Source of the DNA: Lysobacteraceae bacterium
GTDB lineage: Bacteria; Pseudomonadota; Gammaproteobacteria; Xanthomonadales; Xanthomonadaceae
Length of the DNA stretch: 19,856 nucleotides
Assembly: GCA_004173415.1 (NCBI GenBank)
Contig: SEHC01000071.1
Coordinates: forward strand, 1 to 19,856
Direction: 5' to 3'
The notes under the pieces were generated by a model. It was given only the letters and a program-made list of their open reading frames with translations, was not told the origin of the DNA and searched no databases. Position 1 is the stretch's first letter; every line of letters starts with the position of its first letter. Below, piece by piece: positions 1 to 7,305 of this stretch. The translations under genes and the position numbers were made by a program.

Positions 1-324
1 ATCGTCGAGTTCGCCCGTGAACTGGAACTGCAGGGCAAGGGCATCGTGGAGGCGGCGCTGGAAGCCTGCCGCCTGCGCCTGCGCCCGATCGTGATGACCT
101 CGGTGGCCTTCATCGCCGGCACCGTGCCGCTGGTGCTGTCCTCGGGCGCGGGCGCGGAAGTTCGCTCGGTCACCGGCATCACCGTGTTCGCCGGCATGCT
201 GGGCGTGACCCTGTTCGGCCTGTTCCTCACCCCGGTTTTCTACGTCGCCCTGCGCAAGCTGGCGGGGCGCAAACTTGTGTCCCACGAAGCCGCGCCCGCT
301 GCTGCTGCTGCGATACATCCCTGA
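1..324 (+). CDS. RND efflux transporter permease, C-terminal fragment (HAE1 type)
   Basis: The reading frame is open from base 1 and ends at TGA 322-324, so only the last 107 residues are present; the start lies outside the window. The visible part matches the end of inner-membrane RND multidrug pumps of the HAE1 (AcrB/MexF) class. It has the cytosolic stretch EACRLRLRPIVMTS, then hydrophobic segments around TSVAFIAGTVPLVLS and GMLGVTLFGLFLTPVFYV, with the family pattern LTPVFY near the end. Such proteins use proton flux to pump drugs or lipophilic compounds out through a periplasmic adaptor and an outer-membrane channel. The next gene starts 25 bases downstream on the same strand, and an outer-membrane factor gene follows it, so this is the pump of a tripartite operon. 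Substrate is unknown. The class assignment is firm; the subfamily is not. Confidence 0.93.
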   Translation: MVEFARELELQGKGIVEAALEACRLRLRPIVMTSVAFIAGTVPLVLSSGAGAEVRSVTGITVFAGMLGVTLFGLFLTPVFYVALRKLAGRKLVSHEAAPAAAAAIHP

Positions 325-349
325 TTCGCCCACTCATCTGGAGATCCAC

Positions 350-1092
<743 letters not shown>

Positions 1093-1099
<7 letters not shown>

Positions 1100-2541
1100 T
1101 CCGGACCCTCAGCATCGCCGTCGCCAGCGTGCTGCTGGCGGCGTGCACGGTCGGCCCGGACTACGTGCGTCCGGATCTGCCCGCGGTGGACCGGTTCTCG
1201 AACGCGGCTCCTTCATCGCAGGCGGAGCAGGCGACGGCGCCCTCGGTCGACCTGGAGTTCTGGCGCAGCTTCGGCGATCCGGTGCTGGAAGAACTGGTCG
1301 ATGAGGCATTGCTCGCCAACCACGACCTGCGCATCGCGTGGGCCCGCTACGAGCAGGCCAACGCCCTGCTGCGCGATTCGAAGTACGACCGGCTGCCCAC
1401 GCTGAGCGCCAGTGCCGAAGCCAGCGATACGCGCGGCAGCGCCGATCAATTGCCGGGCGTCGACCGGACAGGGCGCGATGTCGACCACCAGTACAGTGCG
1501 GGCATCGGCGCATTGTGGGAACTGGATTTCTTCGGCCGCATCCGTCGCGGCATCGAGGCGCAGCGCGCCGAGACCGAGGCCAGCGCCGCCGACCTCGCTA
1601 CGATGCAGGTGGTGATGGTTGCCGACCTGGCCGAAACCTATTTCGGCCTGCGCGGTTTGCAGGAGCAGCTGCGCATCGCCCGGCGCAACGCCGACAACCA
1701 GGCCGAGACCCTGCGCCTGATCGACCTGCGCAGCAGCGCCGGCATCGGCAGTTCCTTCGAAGTGGATCGCGCGCGGACCCAGCTGGAAAGCAACCGCGCC
1801 CGCATCCCGGCGCTGCAATCGGCGATCTCGGTATCCACCCATCGCATCGCGGTACTGCTCGGGCGCGCGCCGGAGACGGTGCTGGCGGGCATCGACGCGG
1901 CCACGCCATTGCCATCGCTCCCGGAATCCATTGCCGCCGGCACGCCCGCCGAACTGCTGCGTCGCCGTCCCGACGTGGCCGCGGCCGAACGCAGGCTGGG
2001 CGCGGCCACCGCGCGCGTCGGCGTGGCCACCGCCGACCTGTTCCCGCGCTTCACCCTGGGCGGGCTGATCGGCACCCAGGCACTGGATGCCGGGGCCCTG
2101 TTCGAGCGCGACAGCGAGACGCGCCTGATCGCATTCGGGATCGACGGTTCCTTCCTCAATGTCGGTCGGGTGCGCGCGGGCATCGCGGCAGCCAATGCGG
2201 CCACCGCCGCCGACCTCGCGCAGTACGAGAAGACCGTGCTGCGGGCCCTTGAGGAAACCGAGAACGCGCTGGTGCGGGTTGCCCGCAGCGCGGAAGAGAA
2301 CCAGCACCTGGAGCAGGCCGCGGCCGCCGGCGCGCGCGCCACCCGCATCGCCAGCTTGCGTTTCGACAATGGCGCCATCGACGTGCTGGATGTGCTCGAA
2401 GCCGAGCGCGCCGGCCTGCAGGCCGAGGACGAGTTCGCCCGGGGCCGGGTGCGCAATACGCTGGCGGTGGTATCGCTGTACAAGTCGCTGGCCGGTGGCT
2501 GGCCGCGCTACGTGCCACGGGAGAGCACAGCCGTGCATTGA
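1093..2541 (+). CDS. NodT-family RND outer-membrane lipoprotein (TolC-like channel)
   Basis: A 482-residue outer-membrane factor, the normal length for the OprM/NodT family. The N-terminus is a lipoprotein signal with lipobox LLAAC (Cys18), followed by the family signature TVGPDYVRP. Two outer-membrane-efflux repeats follow; motifs such as LRRRPDVAAAERRLGAATARVGVATADLFP (split by short identity blocks LLRRRPDVAAAE and ATADLFPRF) and FDNGAIDVLDVLEAER are characteristic. Trimers of such proteins form the exit duct for RND pumps. ATG 1093 is the right start because it directly precedes the signal peptide; the open frame upstream is out-of-frame overlap with the SDR gene. The 7-base overlap with the SDR gene and the pump gene before it make a three-gene operon. 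Confidence 0.93.
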
Positions 2542-2582
2542 GCCCGTTGGCCGGCCTGCAGCGGTTTCGTTCCGAAGAATAA

Positions 2583-2609
2583 TTGCAAAAATAGAACAAG
2601 CAATAGAAT
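2583..2609 (+). promoter_or_regulatory. Possible promoter for the pirin gene
   Basis: The 134-base gap before the pirin gene holds a short AT-rich patch, unusual in this GC-rich window. TAGAAT at 2604-2609 matches the -10 consensus at five of six bases. The best -35 candidate, TTGCAA at 2583-2588, matches four of six, but the 15-base spacing is short. The site is therefore tentative; the AT-rich patch itself is seen directly. Confidence 0.3.
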
Positions 2610-2675
2610 GCGGATAGCTTTACCGCCATTCGTGTTGCGATCATGCTGCCGCTTTCCCGCACAAAGGAGCGCGAC

Positions 2676-3380
2676 ATGATCACCCTGAGGCCTGCCGGCG
2701 AACGCGGCCATGCCAACCATGGCTGGCTTGACTCCTGGCACAGCTTTTCCTTCGCCGGCTACAACGACCCGGCCCATGTCCACTGGGGCCCGCTGCGGGT
2801 GATCAACGAGGACCGGGTGGCCGCCGGCCGTGGATTTGGCGAACACGGCCACCGCGACATGGAAATCATCAGCTACGTGCTGGATGGCGCCCTGGGACAC
2901 AAGGATTCGATGGGCACCAGTTCCAGCATCGTGCCTGGCGACGTGCAGCGCATGAGCGCCGGTACCGGCGTGCAGCATTCGGAGTTCAACCATAGCCAGG
3001 ACGGCACCACCCACTTCCTGCAGATCTGGATCATTCCCGATCGCCAGGGCGTGGCGCCTTCCTACGAGCAGAAGCACTTCAGCCCGGCCGACAAGCGCGG
3101 CCGCCTGCGGCTGGTGGCCAGTCCCGATGGCGGGGACGGATCGGTGCTCATCCACCAGGACGCGCGCCTGTACGCGGGCCTGTTCGACGATGCCGAGCGT
3201 GCCCAGCTGGCGATCGCGCCGGGTCGACTGGCCTACGTGCACGTGGCCCGTGGCGAGGCCCTGGTCAACGACCGCAGGCTGGTCGCGGGCGATGCACTGC
3301 TGTACGTGGAGGAAGCCTCGGTGACGATCGCCGGAGGACGTGGCGCCGAGCTCCTGGTCTTCGACCTGCCGAGGCTCTGA
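2676..3380 (+). CDS. Pirin family protein (YhhW-like bicupin)
   Basis: A 234-residue bicupin protein, close to the length of E. coli YhhW. The N-terminal cupin contains the likely metal ligands His57, His59 (GEHGHRDME), His101 and Glu103 (QHSEFNH); their numbering coincides with the ligands reported for YhhW. Pirins of this group bind iron or another divalent metal, and some have quercetin 2,3-dioxygenase activity in vitro; the physiological role is usually unknown. ATG 2676 is chosen because AAAGGAG at 2663-2669 is well placed and the family sequence begins there; an in-frame ATG at 2643 would add 11 residues unlike the family. It stands alone on this strand, with no regulator gene beside it. 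Confidence 0.93.
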   Translation: MITLRPAGERGHANHGWLDSWHSFSFAGYNDPAHVHWGPLRVINEDRVAAGRGFGEHGHRDMEIISYVLDGALGHKDSMGTSSSIVPGDVQRMSAGTGVQHSEFNHSQDGTTHFLQIWIIPDRQGVAPSYEQKHFSPADKRGRLRLVASPDGGDGSVLIHQDARLYAGLFDDAERAQLAIAPGRLAYVHVARGEALVNDRRLVAGDALLYVEEASVTIAGGRGAELLVFDLPRL

Positions 3381-3382
3381 GC

Positions 3383-3812
3383 CTAGGGAGCCTGCCGGCG
3401 CAGGCGCGTGGCGGCGGCGCGCAAGAGCAGTCGCGAATAGAGGCGATGGAATCCGAGCAGGCCGCCGAACACCAGGCCGATGCGATTGGCGCGTTTGCCT
3501 GGTCGGCCTGCCGGAACCACGGCAGAGATCGCGCCGCTCTTCCACGTGCCATGCGGCGAACCGGTCGGTGGTTCCCTGCGCCAGCTGTCCGGCCTGCGCA
3601 TCGGTGGATGGACGCAAGACGGCGAGCGCGAGCAGCAGGCGTTCGATCTTGAACAGGGGCGTGGTGTAGAAGGCAGCCACGTACTGCACATGGGTGCAGG
3701 CGAAGGCCAGGTCGATCGTGTAGCAGTCGGTGAACGCCCCTTGCTGGCGATAGCGGGCCAGCAGGGCGCGTGCGGGGAGCGGGCAGGGCAGCACCGGATC
3801 GCGCTTCAGCAT
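3383..3812 (-). pseudogene. Remnant of a small conserved hypothetical gene with an out-of-frame internal deletion
   Basis: Two adjoining frames each carry convincing protein. From ATG 3812 (or GTG 3815) the frame reads MLKRDPVLPCPLPARALLAR, then TDCYTIDL, FYTTPLFKIERLLL, RPSTDAQA and FAAWHVEER. Near 3520-3535 meaningful sequence stops in that frame and resumes in another with SAVVP, RIGLVFGGLLGFHRLYSRLL and a basic tail, ending at TAG 3383-3385. Proteins I recall from related bacteria join these halves through a middle of about 40-50 residues that is absent here. This suggests a deletion that also shifted the frame. The gene follows the secreted hypothetical gene by 23 bases on the same strand. 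I do not know its function. An assembly error could give the same picture. Confidence 0.7.
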
Positions 3813-3835
3813 CACTCGCGCAGGGCCGGCATGCT

Positions 3836-4444
3836 TCAGCGAACAGGCGTGGCCAGCGGTGCGTCGCGCAACCGTCGCCAGGCGTCTGCCGGGTCCTCCA
3901 GCAGCGAAGCGCCCGGGATCCGGTATTCGCAGCCCAGCAGGACCATGCCTTCCAGGCCTGGCTGTCCGGCTTCGAATATCAGCAGGGCGTGCTGGTCGTC
4001 CAGGCCCCCGGATAACGGCGATTGGCTGGATTGCTCGAGCGCTGTTTCCAGTCGCGCGGTCACTTCGTCCAGCGAACCTTCCACGGCCAGCATCACCCTG
4101 TTTGATGCGATCACCACCACCTCGCTCCGGTTGCCCCAGGCGCTCACCGGCTCCTGCAACTGGTACAGGTCCATCATCGGCTCGCTGTACTGGCGATAGA
4201 CCTGGCGGAAATCCTGTTGCCGCTCGCCGCGGATTTCCTGCATCAGTCCCGGATAGCGCGCCGCGCCGATCCGGCAGGCGAGGGCGTCGGCCAGTGCATC
4301 GGCGCCGACGTTGTCGGTGCCGGCCGCGACCGGCGCGGGCGCAGTCGCGGCCACCGGCGGCGGCACGCTCTGCGCCGCGCAGACAGCGGCCACGGCGGCC
4401 AGCGCCGCCGCCAGGATCGGCCTACTCCAGCTGGGATTTCGCAT
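3836..4444 (-). CDS. Secreted hypothetical protein
   Basis: A 202-residue protein with a plausible Sec signal peptide: basic start MRNPSWSR, hydrophobic core ILAAALAAVAAV and likely cleavage after CAA near residue 24. An Ala/Pro-rich linker follows, then a folded region from about residue 45. That region has one cysteine near ALACRIG and one near LLGCEYRIP, which could form a disulfide. I recognise no catalytic motif or named domain. ATG 4444 lies inside the end of the TPR gene (23-base overlap), and the broken gene follows after 23 bases, so the three form one transcription unit. A periplasmic location is inferred from the signal peptide only. Confidence 0.75.
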   Translation of the reverse strand: MRNPSWSRPILAAALAAVAAVCAAQSVPPPVAATAPAPVAAGTDNVGADALADALACRIGAARYPGLMQEIRGERQQDFRQVYRQYSEPMMDLYQLQEPVSAWGNRSEVVVIASNRVMLAVEGSLDEVTARLETALEQSSQSPLSGGLDDQHALLIFEAGQPGLEGMVLLGCEYRIPGASLLEDPADAWRRLRDAPLATPVR

Positions 4445-5276
4445 ATGCCGCGTCCAGCGCTTCCATCGCGTCTTTCGGTTTGAGCTTGCCGGCCCTTTCG
4501 AATGCCTCGGCCGCTGCGTCTTCCTTCTTGTCGCCGTACAACAGCAGCAGCACGTTGCCGTGCTCGACGTGGGCGATGGGCGAATCGGGGGTCAGCTTGA
4601 GCGCGGTCTTGATGTGCGACTCGGCCTCGGTGGTCTTGGCGCCATAGGTCAGGCCGCCGATCATCGCCCCGATCTTGCTGATGATCTCGGCGTGGTACAG
4701 GGCCAGTGCGGTGTGCGCCTCGGCGTGCTTGGGGGCCAGTTCCAGGGTCGTGTCGAGGGCCTCGCGGACCTTGCCGGCGATGCCTTGCTTGAGCGCCTTG
4801 GCGATGCTCAGCCCCTGGCTGTAGCGGCCCAGGGCGAAGGCGTGCCGGTAGTGGCTGTTGGCTTCGTCAGGAAGCAGCTTGACCGCAGCCTCGGCCAGCT
4901 TGCCGGCCTGCTCGAAGCGCTTCAGTTTCTCGGCGTCGTCTTCGACCAGATAGGTGGCGTGGATGCCGAGCGCCTTGACCGCGACCGAGGCACCCAACGG
5001 TCCCAGCGCTTCGCCGGCCTCGAACGCGGCCTGGAAGTCGCCGTGGTGGAAGGCACGCCAGGACGCCTGCAACTTGCCGGCCAGGGTGTCGGCATCCAGG
5101 CCCTTGGCCGCCTTGCCCGCGGCATCCAGCAGTGCCTGCGCGCGCTTGGTGTCGGGATAGGGCTCGTTGTCGCCGGCATGCAGGGCCGGCCACGCTTTCT
5201 TCAGTGCGTCTCCTGCGTAGGCAAAGCCCTTGGCTTCATGCGGAAACGCTGCCCATCGGGATGATTTTGCCGCCAT
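4422..5276 (-). CDS. Tetratricopeptide-repeat-like helical protein
   Basis: A 284-residue, strongly helical, Ala/Lys/Glu-rich protein with no signal peptide. TPR-like units are visible at about residues 115-150 (EKLKRFEQAGKLAEAAVKLL then NSHYRHAFALGRYSQG), 168-200 (KVREALDTTLELAPKHAEAH) and 213-265 (ESHIKTALKLTPDSPIAHVE and AAAEAFERAGKLKPKDA). Such repeats bind partner proteins; the partner is unknown. ATG 5276 is set by a strong ribosome-binding site (GGAGGGG on the minus strand, opposite 5283-5289); the longer open frame upstream is antisense to the phasin gene. It is the first gene of a minus-strand unit with the secreted hypothetical gene. It diverges from the phasin gene across 165 bases. 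Confidence 0.88.
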   Translation of the reverse strand: MAAKSSRWAAFPHEAKGFAYAGDALKKAWPALHAGDNEPYPDTKRAQALLDAAGKAAKGLDADTLAGKLQASWRAFHHGDFQAAFEAGEALGPLGASVAVKALGIHATYLVEDDAEKLKRFEQAGKLAEAAVKLLPDEANSHYRHAFALGRYSQGLSIAKALKQGIAGKVREALDTTLELAPKHAEAHTALALYHAEIISKIGAMIGGLTYGAKTTEAESHIKTALKLTPDSPIAHVEHGNVLLLLYGDKKEDAAAEAFERAGKLKPKDAMEALDAAYAKSQLE

Positions 5277-5441
5277 GTGGATCCCCTCCAAGGAATTGGG
5301 TCGAGCATGGCCGCAGCGGTGGCGGCTGGCAAGCCTCGGCCAGGCGCCGGCAGCGCGGCCAATAGTGTGTTTGCTCCAGCCTCGCTGGGCAGACTCCATC
5401 CCCGCAAGCCGGCCATCCGGGCCGGCACATCGGAGCCCCCC

Positions 5442-5864
5442 ATGGCCGCCAAGAAGAAAACCGCCTCCAAGGCACAGGAAACCACCTTGCGTCACCTCTG
5501 GCTGGCCGGCCTGGGCTTGGTCGCCGTAGCCCGTCGCGAAGCCTCGACTGCCGCCAACGATGCGGCCTCCCGCGTCGAGTCTTTGAAGAAGCAGGCCGGC
5601 AAGTTCGCCAGCGACACCCAGGCCAACGTGCGCGGCGGCATCGCCAGCGTGCGCGAGCAGGGCGAAGCCACGGCCGGGAAGTTCAGTGCCGAGGTCGAAG
5701 CCCGCCTCGCCCCGGTGCTGGCCAAGCTGGGGCTGAAGCCCCAGGCCAAGGCCACGGCCCGCAAGCGCAAGCCGGCCAGGAAGGCCGCGGCAAAGCGCAC
5801 GCGCGCGACGACTGCCGCCTCCAAGCCCGCCACCAAGCGCACGGTTCGCAAGACCGCGCGCTGA
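5442..5864 (+). CDS. Phasin-like protein with histone-like basic tail
   Basis: A 140-residue protein. Residues 15-95 resemble the phasin/PhaI-PhaF type: the hydrophobic patch LRHLWLAGLGLVAVARRE followed by an amphipathic helical region (DAASRVESLKKQAGKF and similar). The last 35 or so residues are Lys/Arg/Ala-rich, like PhaF and histone H1 tails that bind DNA. Such proteins coat polyhydroxyalkanoate granules or link them to the nucleoid. ATG 5442 follows GGAG at 5432-5435; longer in-frame starts lack family character. A small hairpin (GCCGGCC 5408-5414 with GGCCGGC 5420-5426) sits just upstream of the ribosome-binding site. The gene ends in its own terminator. No PHA synthase is in the window, so the granule role is inference from the family. 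Confidence 0.8.
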   Translation: MAAKKKTASKAQETTLRHLWLAGLGLVAVARREASTAANDAASRVESLKKQAGKFASDTQANVRGGIASVREQGEATAGKFSAEVEARLAPVLAKLGLKPQAKATARKRKPARKAAAKRTRATTAASKPATKRTVRKTAR

Positions 5865-5901
5865 TCGCAGCGGCTTCGGTGGCGAGTGGTTTGCCTCCAT
5901 G

Positions 5902-5925
5902 CGCCCCGGTTTGCCGGGGCGTTTT
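5902..5925 (+). terminator. Rho-independent terminator of the phasin-like gene
   Basis: Perfect 8-base stem CGCCCCGG (5902-5909) and CCGGGGCG (5914-5921) with loop TTTG, followed by TTTT (5922-5925). It lies 37 bases after the phasin stop and just before the convergent hydrolase gene end at 5945. Confidence 0.88.
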
Positions 5926-5944
5926 GCGTTCGGGGACATCGGCG

Positions 5945-7276
5945 TCAAAGCCCGGCCATGATCGCCTGCCATGCGGCGTGCGCCACTTCAGGATGGGCGA
6001 TGTCGCTGTGCGCGCCGGAAGCGCCATCGCCGTTGCGGATCACCGCCGCCGCGTCCAGGTTGTAGACCCTGCCGGCGACGAAGCCGTACTCCTCGCTGGA
6101 TGAGCCGATCGGCCGGTCGTGGGCCAGCGCCGCCAGTCCCTGCAGCCCGAAGCTGCCGACCCCGCCGTACCTGGGCAACTCGGCCAGGGTCTTCTGCCCA
6201 GCGATGCCTGCGCCCATCGGATAGTACTTGCCCACCGCCGTGTCGAATCCGGAACGGGTGGTCAGGATCGGCCCGCTGACCTGCCTGTTCCTGACGATCG
6301 AGTGGAAGTACCCGGGGCTGCCATCGATGTCGGCGCAGTAAGCCCAAAGAGACAACGCACCCTGCACCAGGATCGCCGTGTGCACCGGTCGTGGCGCCGG
6401 GCCACCCGGATTGCCGGCGATTGCCGCCGAGACCACGATGCAGCCGAAGCTGTGGCCCATCAGGTGGAAGCGCGCCTGCGCAGGCGCGGCGGCCTGCAGC
6501 TTGCGCAGCAGCTCCGACACGCCGGTTTCTCCGATCGCCCTGGCCCGGTTCTTCATTTTCCAGAACGACAACTGGCGCAGCGGCGAGAGCAGCGCATTGG
6601 CCACTCCGCCGCCGCCCAGCAGGCGGCCGCCACCGCCGCCATCGCCAGGCTGGGCTTCGCCGATGGCCGCGTCGAACGCCTGGCGGGGATCCCAGTCGGC
6701 GTGGGTGGGATCGTCGAGGTCTTCGTCGTTCTCCAGCGAGGCTTCCTCGCGCAGGTCCTGGTAGGCCTGCGCGAGCGCGGGATCGAGCGGGTCGGCGCTG
6801 CCCTGGCGCGCGCCCAGTTCGAAGATGTCCTGCAACAGCTGGCGCGCGCGCGGCGTGTCGGCGATGGCCTGGGCATACTCCTCCACCAACGCACCGATGT
6901 CCGCGGGCTCGTCCCCCGACAGCAAGCGCGGGCTGGAGCCCGCATCGAGCTTCTCCTCGCCCCACGGCTGGCTTGGCCAATGCAGGCCGACGATCAGCGG
7001 ATTGAAGCCCGGACGCAATGCGCGCACCTTGGCGCGGTCCTCGTCCATCCTGCCCATCTGCCCGATCCAGTCGTTGCATTGCTGGATCGCAGCGGGCACG
7101 TCGCCCTTCCAGCCATGGCTGAGCAGGAACACGTCGGTTACCGGCGCGCTGGCGTTTGCCAGCAGCGCCACCAGCTCGTCGCTGGCCAGAATGCCGTTCG
7201 CGGCGCGCTCGGCGCCGTGCTTGTCGAAGCTGACCAGCTGGTAGTGCAGGTCGCTGCCAGGGACGTCGATGCGCAT
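5945..7276 (-). CDS. Cytosolic alpha/beta hydrolase (esterase/lipase-like) in the CHAT operon
   Basis: A 443-residue protein with no signal peptide. It has the oxyanion-type motif LLSHGWKG (51-58) and the nucleophile elbow GHSFG (274-278, Ser276). HSDIAHPEVAH (423-433) near the C-terminus is a likely site for the catalytic histidine (His423 or His428). The usual core is split by a long acidic and Gly-rich insertion (about 160-225, including DGGGGGRLLGGGG) that is probably flexible. It is a serine hydrolase, perhaps acting on lipids or esters; the substrate is unknown. ATG 7276 has TGGAG about 7 bases upstream and starts 29 bases after the CHAT gene stop, so the two are co-transcribed. That link suggests it is an effector, partner or substrate of the CHAT protease. 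This last step is inference. Confidence 0.85.
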   Translation of the reverse strand: MRIDVPGSDLHYQLVSFDKHGAERAANGILASDELVALLANASAPVTDVFLLSHGWKGDVPAAIQQCNDWIGQMGRMDEDRAKVRALRPGFNPLIVGLHWPSQPWGEEKLDAGSSPRLLSGDEPADIGALVEEYAQAIADTPRARQLLQDIFELGARQGSADPLDPALAQAYQDLREEASLENDEDLDDPTHADWDPRQAFDAAIGEAQPGDGGGGGRLLGGGGVANALLSPLRQLSFWKMKNRARAIGETGVSELLRKLQAAAPAQARFHLMGHSFGCIVVSAAIAGNPGGPAPRPVHTAILVQGALSLWAYCADIDGSPGYFHSIVRNRQVSGPILTTRSGFDTAVGKYYPMGAGIAGQKTLAELPRYGGVGSFGLQGLAALAHDRPIGSSSEEYGFVAGRVYNLDAAAVIRNGDGASGAHSDIAHPEVAHAAWQAIMAGL

Positions 7277-7305
7277 CGGTTTGCTCCAGGGGGAATGATT
7301 TTGAG

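Noticed and set aside
1213..2538. 441-codon open frame on the minus strand, opposite the outer-membrane lipoprotein gene
   Set aside because: Antisense shadow of a confidently recognised NodT-type gene; low-complexity composition and no motif.
3390..3405. Hairpin GCCTGC-CGGC-GCAGGC after the pirin gene as a terminator
   Set aside because: Only a 6-base stem, no T-run on either strand, and it lies within the coding tail of the broken convergent gene.
2508..3815. 435-codon minus-strand frame spanning the pirin gene
   Set aside because: Only its first 95 or so codons look like real protein; the rest is antisense to pirin and results from the frameshift in the broken gene.
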